37,730 nt of DNA from Comamonadaceae bacterium (lineage in GTDB: Bacteria > Pseudomonadota > Gammaproteobacteria > Burkholderiales > Burkholderiaceae_C): positions 1 to 37,730 of the forward strand of contig CANFTU010000003.1 of the NCBI GenBank assembly GCA_947450005.1, written 5' to 3'. Below, piece after piece: positions 9,047 through 22,238 of the stretch (position 1 is the stretch's first letter; the number at the start of each line of letters is the position of its first letter). The translations under genes and the position numbers were made by a program. The notes under the pieces are model-generated. The model searched no databases and had not been told where the DNA came from. It saw only the letters and a list, made by a program, of their open reading frames with translations.

Positions 9047-11931
9047 CAGGCGAAGTGGCGGGTTTCGCCCGCGCCAAACAGGTTGGAGACGCAGCGCCCG
9101 CACAGCGTGGAATGTTGCGCTGATGCGCCGACGTCATCGCAGTAGTGCCAGCAGCGGGCGCACTTCAGGGCCTTGGACGCTTCGGTATGGACTGCCAGCG
9201 CCGCGCCGGTTTGCAGATGGATGCCAGACGTGATGAAGGCAAACTTCAAATCTGCCCCCAGGCTGCTGAGCAAGGCATGGTCAGCGGGCTCCAGCGTGAT
9301 CGTGACATCCGCTTGCAGCGACGCGCCGATATGGCCTGCCGCGCGCAAAACCTCAATGTCTTTGTTGACCGCGTCCCGGATTTCACGGATGCGGTCCCAC
9401 TTGGCCACCAGCGCCATGTCCGCTGCGTGCATGGGCACATAGGTTTCCAGAAAAATCGACTCCGAGGTGCCGATCACGCTCCAGGCCTCCTCGGCGGTGA
9501 AGCTCAGAAAAGGCGCCATCCAGCGCAGCATGGCCTGGGTAATCTGCCACAGCGCGGTCTGCGCCGAGCGGCGCGCCAGCGACTCCGGCGCCGTGGTGTA
9601 GAGCCGGTCTTTGAGCACATCCAGGTAAAACGCGCCCAGGTCTTCGGAGCAGTAAATCTGCAAGCGCGTGACCACCGGGTGGAACTCGTAGCGGCCAAAG
9701 CAGCCGCCTTCGAACATGCCGGTTTGCGGATTCAGCACGCCTGCAATCTCGGCCTGCAACTGCGCCGCCCGCGCCAGCGCGTAGCGATCGATTTCCAGCA
9801 TATCCGCAGGGGCGACCGCGTGCTTGACCGGGTCGAAATCGCTGACGTTGGCGAGCAAAAAGCGCAGCGTGTTGCGGATGCGGCGGTAGGCGTCCACCAC
9901 CCGCGCCAGAATCTTGTCGTCGATGTTGAGGTCGCCGGAATAGTCGGTGGCCGCTACCCACAGGCGCACAATTTCGGCGCCCAGCTTTTCGTTGAGCACC
10001 TGCGGCTCCACCGTGTTGCCCAGGCTTTTGCTCATTTTGCGGCCCTGGCCGTCGGTCGCGAAACCGTGCGTCAGCAAGCCGCGGTAGGGCGCGCGGTCAT
10101 ACAAAGCGCAACCCAGCAGCAGCGAGCTGTGGAACCAACCCCGGTGCTGGTCGTGGCCCTCCAAATACAGGTCCGCTTCCGGCCCGGTCGCATGGAAGGG
10201 TGGCCGTGCATACGCGTCCTTGTGGCTGCCGCGCAGTACGTGTTCAAAGGTGGAGCCGGAATCGAACCAGACTTCCAGGATATCGGTGCTCTTGGTGTAG
10301 CTGTCGGCGTCATCACCCGGCTGGTTCAGGATGTCGTGCACCGTGGCGCGGCTCCAGGCCTCAATGCCGCCTCGCTCCACCATGTCGGCGGCCAGGTCCA
10401 GAATCTCCATCGTGCGCGGATGCAGCTCGCCGGAATCCTTGTGCAGGAAAAACGGGACGGGTACGCCCCAGCTGCGCTGGCGTGAGATGCACCAGTCCGG
10501 CCGGTTGGCAATCATGTCGCGCAGGCGGGATTTACCGTTTTCAGGATAGAACTGCGTGTCGTCAATCGCGTCAAGCGCCAGTTGGCGCAGCGTTTTAGGG
10601 GCTTTGTCTTGGGTGAAGACGCCCGCGCCCTCATCCATGCGCACAAACCACTGGGCGGCGGCGCGGTAAATCACCGGGGTTTTGTGGCGCCAGCAATGCG
10701 GGTAGCTGTGCGTGATGGGGTGGGTGGCCATCAAGCGCCCGGCGTTGTACAGGGCTTCCAAAATCACCGGCACGGCCTTCCAGATGTGCTGGCCGCCGAA
10801 CAGCGGGAAATCAGCGGCGTAGGTACCGTTGCCCTGCACCGGGTTGAGGATGTCGTTGTAGGCCAGACCGTTGGACACGCAGGAGTTGAAGTCGTCCACG
10901 CCATACGCGGGCGAAGAGTGAACGATGCCGGTGCCATCGTCGGCGGTAGCGTAGTCCGCGAGGTAGACCGGTGCGGTGCGGGCGTAGCCGGGGTCCACCT
11001 GGGACAGCGGGTGGTGAAACGCGATCCGATCAAGCTTTTCGCCCAGAGCCGTGGCCACCACGCTGCCGGTGAGCTGCCAACGCTCCAGGCATTTCTCCAC
11101 CAGCGATTCGGCGCAGAGCATGAGACCTTTGGGGGTGTCCACCAGTGCGTACACCAACGCCGGGTTCAGGTTCAGCGCCTGGTTGGCCGGAATCGTCCAA
11201 GCGGTCGTGGTCCAGATGACGGCAAAAGCTTCTTTATCCAACGCGGGCAAGCCGAAAGCGGCGGCTAGCTTCTCGGGCTGCGCGCACGAAAATGCCACAT
11301 CCAGCGTGTCACTCTTTTTGTCGGCGTATTCAATTTCAAATTCGGCCAGCGAAGAGCCGCAGTCAAAGCACCAGTAAACGGGTTTGAGGCCCCGGTAGAC
11401 AAAACCGCGCTCAATCACCCGTTTGAACGCGCGGATCTCGCCCGCCTCGTTGGCCGGGTCCATGGTGCGGTAGGGCCGCGCCCAATCGCCCAGCACACCC
11501 AGACGCTTGAAGTCTTCGCGTTGTTGGCCGATTTGTTCGGTGGCGAAGGCGCGGCTTTTGGCCTGCATGTCGTCACGGCTGAGTTTGCGGCCGTGCAGTT
11601 TTTCAATCGCGTTTTCGATCGGCAGCCCATGGCAGTCCCAGCCGGGGATGTACTGCGCATCAAAGCCGGCGAGCTGGCGCGACTTGACGATCATGTCTTT
11701 CAAGACTTTGTTCACCGCGTGGCCGATGTGCAACTTTCCGTTGGCGTAGGGTGGGCCGTCGTGCAAGACAAACAGCGGTGCGCCCTTGCGCGCGACCCGC
11801 AGGCGCTGGTACAGACCTGATTCGTCCCACGCTTTGACCCAGCCCGGCTCGCGCTTGGGCAGGTCGCCGCGCATGGGGAAGGGGGTGTCCGGCAGGTTCA
11901 GGGTCTTGGAGTAGTCGGTGGCGTCGGTCAT
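9046..11931 (-). CDS. ileS: Isoleucine--tRNA ligase
   Basis: [18 protein letters not shown] (HIGH), [13 protein letters not shown] (KMSKS), C-terminal CARCWHYC...CGRC zinc finger. Confidence 0.99.
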   Translation of the reverse strand: MTDATDYSKTLNLPDTPFPMRGDLPKREPGWVKAWDESGLYQRLRVARKGAPLFVLHDGPPYANGKLHIGHAVNKVLKDMIVKSRQLAGFDAQYIPGWDCHGLPIENAIEKLHGRKLSRDDMQAKSRAFATEQIGQQREDFKRLGVLGDWARPYRTMDPANEAGEIRAFKRVIERGFVYRGLKPVYWCFDCGSSLAEFEIEYADKKSDTLDVAFSCAQPEKLAAAFGLPALDKEAFAVIWTTTAWTIPANQALNLNPALVYALVDTPKGLMLCAESLVEKCLERWQLTGSVVATALGEKLDRIAFHHPLSQVDPGYARTAPVYLADYATADDGTGIVHSSPAYGVDDFNSCVSNGLAYNDILNPVQGNGTYAADFPLFGGQHIWKAVPVILEALYNAGRLMATHPITHSYPHCWRHKTPVIYRAAAQWFVRMDEGAGVFTQDKAPKTLRQLALDAIDDTQFYPENGKSRLRDMIANRPDWCISRQRSWGVPVPFFLHKDSGELHPRTMEILDLAADMVERGGIEAWSRATVHDILNQPGDDADSYTKSTDILEVWFDSGSTFEHVLRGSHKDAYARPPFHATGPEADLYLEGHDQHRGWFHSSLLLGCALYDRAPYRGLLTHGFATDGQGRKMSKSLGNTVEPQVLNEKLGAEIVRLWVAATDYSGDLNIDDKILARVVDAYRRIRNTLRFLLANVSDFDPVKHAVAPADMLEIDRYALARAAQLQAEIAGVLNPQTGMFEGGCFGRYEFHPVVTRLQIYCSEDLGAFYLDVLKDRLYTTAPESLARRSAQTALWQITQAMLRWMAPFLSFTAEEAWSVIGTSESIFLETYVPMHAADMALVAKWDRIREIRDAVNKDIEVLRAAGHIGASLQADVTITLEPADHALLSSLGADLKFAFITSGIHLQTGAALAVHTEASKALKCARCWHYCDDVGASAQHSTLCGRCVSNLFGAGETRHFA

Positions 11932-12006
11932 GGGTGTCTCAAAAAAATCGCTGCGGGTGCGGGCCCGGTGATTCGCATCGGGATGCGGCGGGGGCGCTGT
12001 GCGCTT

Positions 12007-12028
12007 GGGTGGGGGTGAGGGTGAGGGG
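12007..12028 (+). other. Predicted G-quadruplex motif (GGGTGGGGGTGAGGGTGAGGGG) in ribF-ileS intergenic region
   Basis: Four G-runs of at least 3 with loops of 1-3 nt, read directly from sequence. Confidence 0.6.
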
Positions 12029-12060
12029 ACGCGGGGCCAGGTGCGTCGGTGCGGGCCCTG

Positions 12061-13035
12061 TCAAATTCGGGCCGCCAGCCAGGACCTGGCGTCGTCGCAG
12101 TCCCGGCGAATCCCGTGCGTGAGGGCTTCCAGGCCCTCGTACTTCAATTCGTCGTGTAGTTTGTGCAGCAGTTCCACACGGGCAATTTTACCGTAGGCCC
12201 CCTCTGCGCCCAGAGAAGCGGGCCAGTCCAGGCAATGGGTTTCCAGCAGCACCCGCCCGCCGTTCACGTCCGTTGGATCCAAGGAGGGCCGGACCCCCAA
12301 ATTCGCCACGCCTGCCAGCGGCTGCGCTGCCAGGCCGTGGACCAGCACCACAAAAATGCCGCTAGCGGCCGGCTTCCAATGGGCAAAGCGCATGTTCAGG
12401 GTGCGAAAACCCAGCTCCCGTCCCAGCTTGCGGCCGTGGACGATGTGGCCCGAAATCGCGTAGGGCCGCCCCAACAGTTTGGTGGCTTGCGCCATGTCAC
12501 CAGCCGCCAGCGCCTGGCGCACCGCAGAACTGGACACCCGCAGGCCATGGACCTCATAGCTGTTCATCCGTGCGACATCAAAGCCGTGCGCGGACCCGGC
12601 GGCATCCAGCATCGCGTAGTCGCCAGCCCGCTTGGCGCCGAAGCGGAAGTCGTCACCCACCAGAACATAGTGCACGCCTAAGCCGCGGACCAAAACCGAT
12701 TCGATAAAGGTCTCGGGTGCTTGGGCGGCCAGTTGCGCGTTGAAAGGGAGGACCACGGTCTGGTCGACGCCGCATTCCGCCAGGCCCTCCAGTTTGTCGC
12801 GCAAGGTGCCCACCCGGGCGGGCGCAAGGCCTGGCTGTTGCAACTTTTTGGCAAAAAAATCGCGGGGATGCGGTTCAAAAGTCAGCACGCAACTCGGGAC
12901 GCGGCGGCGCTGCGCTTCGGCGCGCAACAGCGCGAGCATGGCCTGGTGCCCGGCGTGTATGCCGTCGAAATTGCCAATGGTCAGCGCGCAGGCCGGCGCG
13001 ATGGTGGGGTGCTGGAAACCGCGGAATACCTGCAT
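12061..13035 (-). CDS. ribF: Bifunctional riboflavin kinase / FAD synthetase
   Basis: LTIGNFDGIHAGHQAMLALL, SCVLTFEPHPRDFF, VGDDFRFGAKRAGD, GRKLGRELGFRTLNM; ATG at 13035 preferred. Confidence 0.97.
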   Translation of the reverse strand: MQVFRGFQHPTIAPACALTIGNFDGIHAGHQAMLALLRAEAQRRRVPSCVLTFEPHPRDFFAKKLQQPGLAPARVGTLRDKLEGLAECGVDQTVVLPFNAQLAAQAPETFIESVLVRGLGVHYVLVGDDFRFGAKRAGDYAMLDAAGSAHGFDVARMNSYEVHGLRVSSSAVRQALAAGDMAQATKLLGRPYAISGHIVHGRKLGRELGFRTLNMRFAHWKPAASGIFVVLVHGLAAQPLAGVANLGVRPSLDPTDVNGGRVLLETHCLDWPASLGAEGAYGKIARVELLHKLHDELKYEGLEALTHGIRRDCDDARSWLAARI

Positions 13036-13157
13036 ACAGGGGATGTCTGAGCCTTCATATAAACACGCTATATTGTCCCCCACAGGGCACCGACGGCCAT
13101 CCGCCGCCGGGAACCCTGGATACCCGCGCAATGTGAACCGTTTACCGGAGGCTCTGT

Positions 13158-13715
13158 GTGAAAGTATTGAAGTTGTCGGCCCAGGGGCTGCCGCAGTCCT
13201 GGATTTCGATGGAACAAGCGGTCGTCCATTACGCTTCGGACGAGGTGCGCTGGGAGTCCGGCGGCGAGGTGGCGGTGTTCCGTGGCGGACACAACGCCAT
13301 CACCGGCATCCAGTCGGTGATCCGGGTCAACAGCATCATCGGCACCCGTGGGGTGCCGCGCATCAACCCCTTCAACCTGCGCCCCACGCTGACCAACGCG
13401 AAGCTGTTTGTGCGCGACCGCAATGTCTGCGCGTATTGCGGCGACCACTTCCACGAGACGGAGCTGACCCGCGAACACATCATTCCGTTTGCCCAAAAGG
13501 GCGTGGACACCTGGATGAACGTGGTCACCGCCTGCCGCCCCTGCAATCACCGTAAGAGCCACCGCACGCCAGAGCAGGCGCATATGCCGCTGCTCTACGC
13601 GCCTTATGTGCCCAGCCTGTGGGAAGACTTCATTTTGCGCAACCGCCGCATCGTGGCCGACCAGATGGAATTCCTGATGTCGCATGTGCCGCGCTCTTCG
13701 CGTTTGCTGATTTAG
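13158..13715 (+). CDS. HNH endonuclease family protein
   Basis: CAYCGDHFHETELTREHIIPFAQKGVDTWMNVVTACRPCNHRKSHRTPEQA: CxxC ... EHIIP ... N ... CxxCNxxK; GTG start after GGAGG. Confidence 0.92.
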   Translation: MKVLKLSAQGLPQSWISMEQAVVHYASDEVRWESGGEVAVFRGGHNAITGIQSVIRVNSIIGTRGVPRINPFNLRPTLTNAKLFVRDRNVCAYCGDHFHETELTREHIIPFAQKGVDTWMNVVTACRPCNHRKSHRTPEQAHMPLLYAPYVPSLWEDFILRNRRIVADQMEFLMSHVPRSSRLLI

Positions 13716-13823
13716 ATTGACGGGGGGTGGCCGAGCAGCCGCTCCGGTTTGCGCCTGCGTTGGAAGGCGCCTCCGCACAAGAAGCCCTCAGGGCCGGCGG
13801 ATGGTTTTTGGGAGGAAACAAAA

Positions 13824-14711
13824 ATGTCTGACAACTGCACACGCCGCTTGGCGGCCGCCCGCATCGCCATGGGTGGAATGGCTTGGCTACCCCCGTGGCC
13901 GATTGCCGTAGCGGCGCAACCGGCCTCCGCGCCGTCAACCCGGCCCGCCGTGGAATTGGCCACTGAGTGGACAAGCGGACTCTCTCCCGCGGACTTCGCC
14001 GTCAGCGAAAAGCTCGATGGCGTGCGCGCCGTATGGGACGGCATCAGCTTGCGGTTTCGCAGCCGCCGCATCCTAGAGGCCCCTGACTGGTTTACGGCCG
14101 CCTTGCCTCCTGAGCCCCTCGACGGGGAACTGTGGATGGGCCGGGGAAGCTTTGACCGCCTCAGCAGCATCGTGCGCAGCAGCCCACCCGATGGCCAGGC
14201 CTGGCGCGCTGTGCATTACATGGTGTTCGACCGCCCCTCGGCGCAGGGCCATTTTTCCCAGCGCTACCAACGCCTGCAGGCGCTTGTTGCACAAAGTGCA
14301 TGCGATTGGCTCAAAGCCGTTGAGCAGGTGGCAGGGACCGATGCCCGCGCATTGCAGCAGCAGTTGCGCGCGGTATCGGACGGCGGCGGCGAGGGTCTGG
14401 TGCTCCATCGATGGGATGCGCCCTGGTTACCAGGGCGCACCGGTGCGGTACGCAAGCTGAAGTTGCAGCCCGATGCCGAGGCCACGGTGCTGGCGCATGT
14501 GGAGGGCAGGGGGCGTTATGCCGGCCAAACCGGTGCGCTGTTGCTGCAAATGCCGCAAGGCCATCGTTTCATGCTGGGCAGCGGCTTAACCGACGCGCAG
14601 CGCGCCGCGCCGCCGCCCTTGGGCGCGCAGGTAACTTACCGCTACCGGGGTTTCACCCCGGCGGGCATCCCCCGGTTCGCGACGCTTTTGCGGGTGCGCG
14701 AGGCAGAGTAG
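13824..14711 (+). CDS. ATP-dependent DNA ligase, Lig E-like, with putative signal peptide
   Basis: SEKLDGVRAVWDG nucleotidyltransferase motif I, LDGELWMGRGSF motif III, GEGLVLHRWDAPW motif IV, RKLKLQPDAEATV motif V; strong SD GGAGGAAACAAAAATG; hydrophobic N-terminus ending AAQPASA. Confidence 0.9.
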   Translation: MSDNCTRRLAAARIAMGGMAWLPPWPIAVAAQPASAPSTRPAVELATEWTSGLSPADFAVSEKLDGVRAVWDGISLRFRSRRILEAPDWFTAALPPEPLDGELWMGRGSFDRLSSIVRSSPPDGQAWRAVHYMVFDRPSAQGHFSQRYQRLQALVAQSACDWLKAVEQVAGTDARALQQQLRAVSDGGGEGLVLHRWDAPWLPGRTGAVRKLKLQPDAEATVLAHVEGRGRYAGQTGALLLQMPQGHRFMLGSGLTDAQRAAPPPLGAQVTYRYRGFTPAGIPRFATLLRVREAE

Positions 14712-14737
14712 CCGCAAGCCGTGGGGATAATCCCCGC

Positions 14738-15340
14738 ATGCGCAATATCGTTTTGTTGATTTCCGGTGGTGGCTCCAATATGGCGGCCATCGTGGCCGCC
14801 GCGCAGCGGGAGGACTGGCCCGGCACCCTGGGTGCGTGCATTGCCGGTGTGATCAGCAACCGCGCCGATGCCGGTGGGTTGGAACTGGCGCGCGAGGCCG
14901 GCTTGCCAACCGCTATCCTGGATCACCGCTCGTACGCCAGGCGCGAAGATTTTGACAGCGCGCTGGCGCAGCAGATTGCGCAGTGGGACAGGGGCGGCAG
15001 CGTGCCCGCGCTGGTTCTGCTGGCCGGCTTCATGCGCATTGTGTCGCCCGCCTTTGTGGCGCTTCACCAAGGCCGCTTGCTCAATATCCACCCCTCGCTG
15101 CTTCCAGCGTTCCCGGGCTTGCATACCCATCAGCGCGCCATCGATGCGGGTTGCCGCTTTGCGGGTGCGACCGTCCACGAGGTCACAGCCGAACTGGACC
15201 ACGGACCGATATGGGGGCAGGCGGTTGTGCCCGTGCTGCCTGGCGACAGTGCCGAGCGTTTGGCGGCCCGCGTGCTGACGCAGGAGCACCTGCTGTACCC
15301 GCGTGTGGTCAAGGCGTTTTTGCGTCAGTCAGGCGGCTGA
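14738..15340 (+). CDS. purN: Phosphoribosylglycinamide formyltransferase
   Basis: MRNIVLLISGGGSNMAAIV, LLNIHPSLLPAFPGLHTHQRAIDAG, GATVHEVTAELDHGPIWGQ; start at ATG 14738. Confidence 0.97.
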   Translation: MRNIVLLISGGGSNMAAIVAAAQREDWPGTLGACIAGVISNRADAGGLELAREAGLPTAILDHRSYARREDFDSALAQQIAQWDRGGSVPALVLLAGFMRIVSPAFVALHQGRLLNIHPSLLPAFPGLHTHQRAIDAGCRFAGATVHEVTAELDHGPIWGQAVVPVLPGDSAERLAARVLTQEHLLYPRVVKAFLRQSGG

Positions 15341-15581
15341 AGCGCGGGGTCAGCATCCCCGCAATCTCGACGCTCTCCAGGAACATGGCGGCCGGCCGGA
15401 CCCACAGGCCCCGCTCACCGTAGAGCGCGCGGTACAGCGTCATCGGCTCCAGCGTCTCCGAATGACGCACGGTATCAATGACTTCGTACAAATTTCCCTT
15501 GTAGTGGCGGTACCGGCCCGGCGGCGCAGTGCGCGGCATGGGGGGAAGGGGATCCGAGGTGGGGGTGGGTTCAGTGTGCAT
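15309..15581 (-). CDS. DUF1653 domain-containing protein (alternative start 15539)
   Basis: GRYRHYKGNLYEVIDTVRHSETLEPMTLYRALYGERGLWVRPAAMF. Confidence 0.85.
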   Translation of the reverse strand: MHTEPTPTSDPLPPMPRTAPPGRYRHYKGNLYEVIDTVRHSETLEPMTLYRALYGERGLWVRPAAMFLESVEIAGMLTPRFSRLTDAKTP

Positions 15582-15598
15582 GGGACAATCGCAGGCTT

Positions 15599-16870
15599 AT
15601 GCATCCAAAAGCCTTATTAGACGCCTGCTCCGAGTTGGTGCGACTGACCCTGAGGCTCGATCACCCGGCCGACGCCATCGTCTCTAAATTTTTTCGCGAC
15701 AACCGGGGCCTGGGCCCCCGCGAACGGGCAACCCTGGCGGAAACCACGTACACGGTGTTGCGCAAAAAGCTGCTGTTTGACCACCTGGCGCCGTCGGGCA
15801 GCGGTCCGAAAGAGCGGCGCTTGGCAATTCTGGGCTTTTACGGCCCCGAAGATTTTTTGCGCAGCGCGCTCACCGATCAGGAAAAGAATTGGCTGGACGC
15901 CTGCGAGCAGGTCAACCCCCAGGATTTGATGGAGCGCCACCGCCACAATTTGCCGGAGTGGTTGGTGGAGCCACTGAAGGCGCAGCTCGGCGAAGGGTTC
16001 TGGCCGCTGGTGGAGAGTTTGAACGCCGGCGCGGGACTGGATTTACGGGTTAACGATTTCAAGGCGCGCCGTGCCGATATCCAAAAAGAGCTGGCCCAAA
16101 ACGGTATCAAGGCCGTGCCCACGCCGTTTTCCCCCTGGGGCTTGCGCATCCAAGGTAAGCCTGCGCTGAACAAGCATGAAGCCTTTATCCGTGGCGACTT
16201 CGAGGTGCAGGACGAGGGCTCGCAGCTGCTGGCGCTGTTGTTGGATGCCAAGCGCGGCGAGATGGTGGTGGACTTTTGCGCCGGAGCCGGTGGCAAGACG
16301 TTGGCCATCGGCGCGGCGATGCGCAGCACCGGGCGGCTGTACGCTTTTGACACCTCGGCCCATCGGCTGGACGCGCTCAAGCCGCGGCTGGCGCGCAGCG
16401 GGCTCTCGAATGTGCATCCTGCGGCCTTGGCCCACGAGCGCGATGACCGCGTCAAACGCCTGGCCGGCAAGATCGACCGCGTCCTGGTTGATGCACCCTG
16501 TTCCGGGCTGGGTACCTTGCGCCGCAACCCGGATCTGAAATGGCGCCAGGGTTTGCAGGCCATCGACGAGATGGCCGCCAAGCAAACTGCCATCCTGGAT
16601 AGCGCGGCGCGCATGGTCAAGTCCGGTGGGCGCCTGGTCTACGCAACCTGCAGCGTCCTGCCGCAGGAAAACGAGGCCATTGCCCACATGTTCAGCGCCG
16701 CGCATCCGGATTTCATCCCCCTGCCGGTTGCCGGGCTGCTGGAAGGTCTCAAAGTGCCCCACGCGGCGACCTTGTGCGCAGGCGGGGAGGCCGCTGGGGA
16801 CTATCTGCGCTTATGGCCGCATCTGCATGCCACCGATGGATTTTTTGCCGCCGTCTGGCAAAAGGCCTGA
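15599..16870 (+). CDS. RsmB/NOP2-family RNA (cytosine-5) methyltransferase
   Basis: VVDFCAGAGGKTLAIGA, VLVDAPCSGLGTLRRNPDLKW, GGRLVYATCSVLPQENEAI catalytic Cys motifs. Confidence 0.93.
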   Translation: MHPKALLDACSELVRLTLRLDHPADAIVSKFFRDNRGLGPRERATLAETTYTVLRKKLLFDHLAPSGSGPKERRLAILGFYGPEDFLRSALTDQEKNWLDACEQVNPQDLMERHRHNLPEWLVEPLKAQLGEGFWPLVESLNAGAGLDLRVNDFKARRADIQKELAQNGIKAVPTPFSPWGLRIQGKPALNKHEAFIRGDFEVQDEGSQLLALLLDAKRGEMVVDFCAGAGGKTLAIGAAMRSTGRLYAFDTSAHRLDALKPRLARSGLSNVHPAALAHERDDRVKRLAGKIDRVLVDAPCSGLGTLRRNPDLKWRQGLQAIDEMAAKQTAILDSAARMVKSGGRLVYATCSVLPQENEAIAHMFSAAHPDFIPLPVAGLLEGLKVPHAATLCAGGEAAGDYLRLWPHLHATDGFFAAVWQKA

Positions 16871-16962
16871 TGCTCCGCAGCCATTTACAATCCTGGGCGT
16901 CAGGAAAACTGGTCGCTCCGGGTGCGGGGCCGCAAATCAACCCTCTGAAAGAACGATAAAAC

Positions 16963-18177
16963 ATGCCTGAATCCCTTTGGACCGTGCGCGATGCCGCTTT
17001 GGAATGGATGGTCAGCGGCGCCTGGACCCTGAGTTGGTGGCAAATTATTTTGGTCACCTTGCTTCTCACGCACATCACCATGATCAGCGTGACGATTTAC
17101 CTGCACCGCCACCAGGCCCATCGTGCGCTGGATTTGCATCCGCTGCCGGCCCATTTTTTCCGGTTCTGGTTGTGGTTGACCACCGGGCAGGTGACCAAGG
17201 AATGGGCGTCCATCCACCGCAAGCACCACGCCAAGTGTGAGACGGCCGAGGACCCGCACAGCCCGCAAATTTACGGAATCCGCAAAGTTTTGCTGGAGGG
17301 CGCCGAGTTGTACCGCGCGGAATCCAAAGTCAAGGAAACCATGGACCGTTACGGCCACGGAACGCCCGACGACTGGATTGAACGCAACCTCTACACCCGC
17401 TATTCCTGGCAGGGCGTGGGCTTGATGCTGATCATCAACCTGTACCTTTTCGGCGCACTCGGACTGAGCGTGTGGGCGGTGCAGATGATGTGGACGCCCA
17501 TCATGGCTGCCGGCATCATCAATGGGGCGGGGCATTACTGGGGTTACCGCAACTTTGAGGCAACCGATTCCAGCACCAACATCTCCCCGTGGGGCATCCT
17601 GATCGCCGGCGAAGAGCTGCACAACAACCATCACACCTACCCCACCTCGGCGAAGCTGTCGGTGAAGCCCTACGAGTTTGATATCGGCTGGATGTACATC
17701 AGCCTCTTGCAAATGGCCGGTTTGGCCAAGGCCAAGAAAACGCCGCCCAAGGCGGCTTACGGCGATGTCCGCCCTGTTGCCGACCGCAATACGCTGGAGG
17801 CCTTGATCGCCAACCGCTACGAAATCATGGCCGCCTATGCAAAGGGTATGCGGGAAACCTTGCGTACCGAGGTGCAGACCCTGCAGGCGCGCAGCGCCAA
17901 CACGGCAGTCATCAAGGCTGTGAAGCTGTGGGCGCACCGCGATCAAGAGAAAGTACCCGCCGCCGTGGTTGCCGATTTGGCCGCCGCGCGCAAGGTTTTG
18001 CCCGCTTTGGACAAAATGGTGGTAATGCGCGAGGAACTGCGCCAACTGTGGCTGAACACCGCCTTGAGCCGGGAACAGCTGGTGGCCGATCTGGCCGCGT
18101 GGTGCCGCCGCGCTGAAGACAGCGGAATTGCTGCCTTGCGGGACTTCTCAGTTAAGCTGCGCGCCGCCCACGCCTGA
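16963..18177 (+). CDS. Fatty acid desaturase (acyl desaturase type) with C-terminal extension
   Basis: Three His boxes: HRHQAHR, HRKHH, ELHNNHHTYP; membrane segments. Confidence 0.93.
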   Translation: MPESLWTVRDAALEWMVSGAWTLSWWQIILVTLLLTHITMISVTIYLHRHQAHRALDLHPLPAHFFRFWLWLTTGQVTKEWASIHRKHHAKCETAEDPHSPQIYGIRKVLLEGAELYRAESKVKETMDRYGHGTPDDWIERNLYTRYSWQGVGLMLIINLYLFGALGLSVWAVQMMWTPIMAAGIINGAGHYWGYRNFEATDSSTNISPWGILIAGEELHNNHHTYPTSAKLSVKPYEFDIGWMYISLLQMAGLAKAKKTPPKAAYGDVRPVADRNTLEALIANRYEIMAAYAKGMRETLRTEVQTLQARSANTAVIKAVKLWAHRDQEKVPAAVVADLAAARKVLPALDKMVVMREELRQLWLNTALSREQLVADLAAWCRRAEDSGIAALRDFSVKLRAAHA

Positions 18178-18214
18178 CAGCGCTGCCGCTGCGCGCTGCT
18201 GGCGCGGCGATTGC

Positions 18215-18250
18215 CCAACAAAAAACCCGCCAAGGCGGGTTTTTTGTTGG
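18215..18250. terminator. Bidirectional intrinsic terminator between desaturase and rpmG
   Basis: CCAACAAAAAACCCGCC-AA-GGCGGGTTTTTTGTTGG: perfect inverted repeat, GC stem flanked by A6/T6. Confidence 0.93.
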
Positions 18251-18264
18251 GATCACAACCGTGC

Positions 18265-18435
18265 TTATTTCAGCTTGGTCTCTTTGTAGTCCACATGCTT
18301 ACGCGCGACGGGATCAAATTTTTTGATCAGCATCTTCTCGGGCATGGTTTTCTTGTTTTTGTTGGTGGTGTAAAAGTGACCGGTTCCTGCCGTGGATTCC
18401 AGTTTGATTTTTTCGCGTCCGCCTTTGCTTGCCAT
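18265..18435 (-). CDS. rpmG: 50S ribosomal protein L33 (56 aa, below ORF-track cutoff)
   Basis: Manual translation [56 protein letters not shown]. Confidence 0.96.
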   Translation of the reverse strand: MASKGGREKIKLESTAGTGHFYTTNKNKKTMPEKMLIKKFDPVARKHVDYKETKLK

Positions 18436-18446
18436 GGTGATGCTCC

Positions 18447-18680
18447 TTATGCCTGGCCGCGTGCGCGCAGGTCGGCGAGCACGGAATCGATGCCGTTTTT
18501 GTCAATGAGGCGCAAACCGGCGTTGGAAATGCGCAAACGCACCCAGCGGTTTTCCGACTCCACCCAGAATTTGCGGTATTGCAAATTGGGCAAAAAACGG
18601 CGTTTGGTTTTGTTGTTGGCGTGGGAAACATTGTTCCCGACCATGGGGCCTTTGCCCGTGACTTCACATACGCGTGCCAT
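18447..18680 (-). CDS. rpmB: 50S ribosomal protein L28
   Basis: [65 protein letters not shown]. Confidence 0.98.
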   Translation of the reverse strand: MARVCEVTGKGPMVGNNVSHANNKTKRRFLPNLQYRKFWVESENRWVRLRISNAGLRLIDKNGIDSVLADLRARGQA

Positions 18681-18851
18681 GTGGACACTCCGATACTAGA
18701 AAACAGCAGGGCTTTTACGCCGCTGCCTCACCTCGCCAATTTCAGGGTGGCGGTAACCCGTTTCGCCGAACCCCCAGCGTGAGCCGAGGTTAGCAAAGCC
18801 ACCGATTGTAGCCGGAACACGGGCGGGTGCTGCCCAATGTGCCGCGCGCCC

Positions 18852-22237
<3,386 letters not shown>

Positions 22238-22238
<1 letters not shown>

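Noticed and set aside
9145-10485. 446-aa plus-strand ORF opposite ileS
   Set aside because: Antisense shadow of ileS with low-quality composition; no start signal or domain.
13036-13157. Possible FMN riboswitch upstream of ribF
   Set aside because: No recognisable FMN-aptamer conserved blocks (AGGGCGGG.. / ..GAUUCCGGU) in the short divergent region.
16900-18045. 381-aa minus-strand ORF opposite the desaturase
   Set aside because: Antisense shadow; the desaturase His boxes prove the + strand frame.
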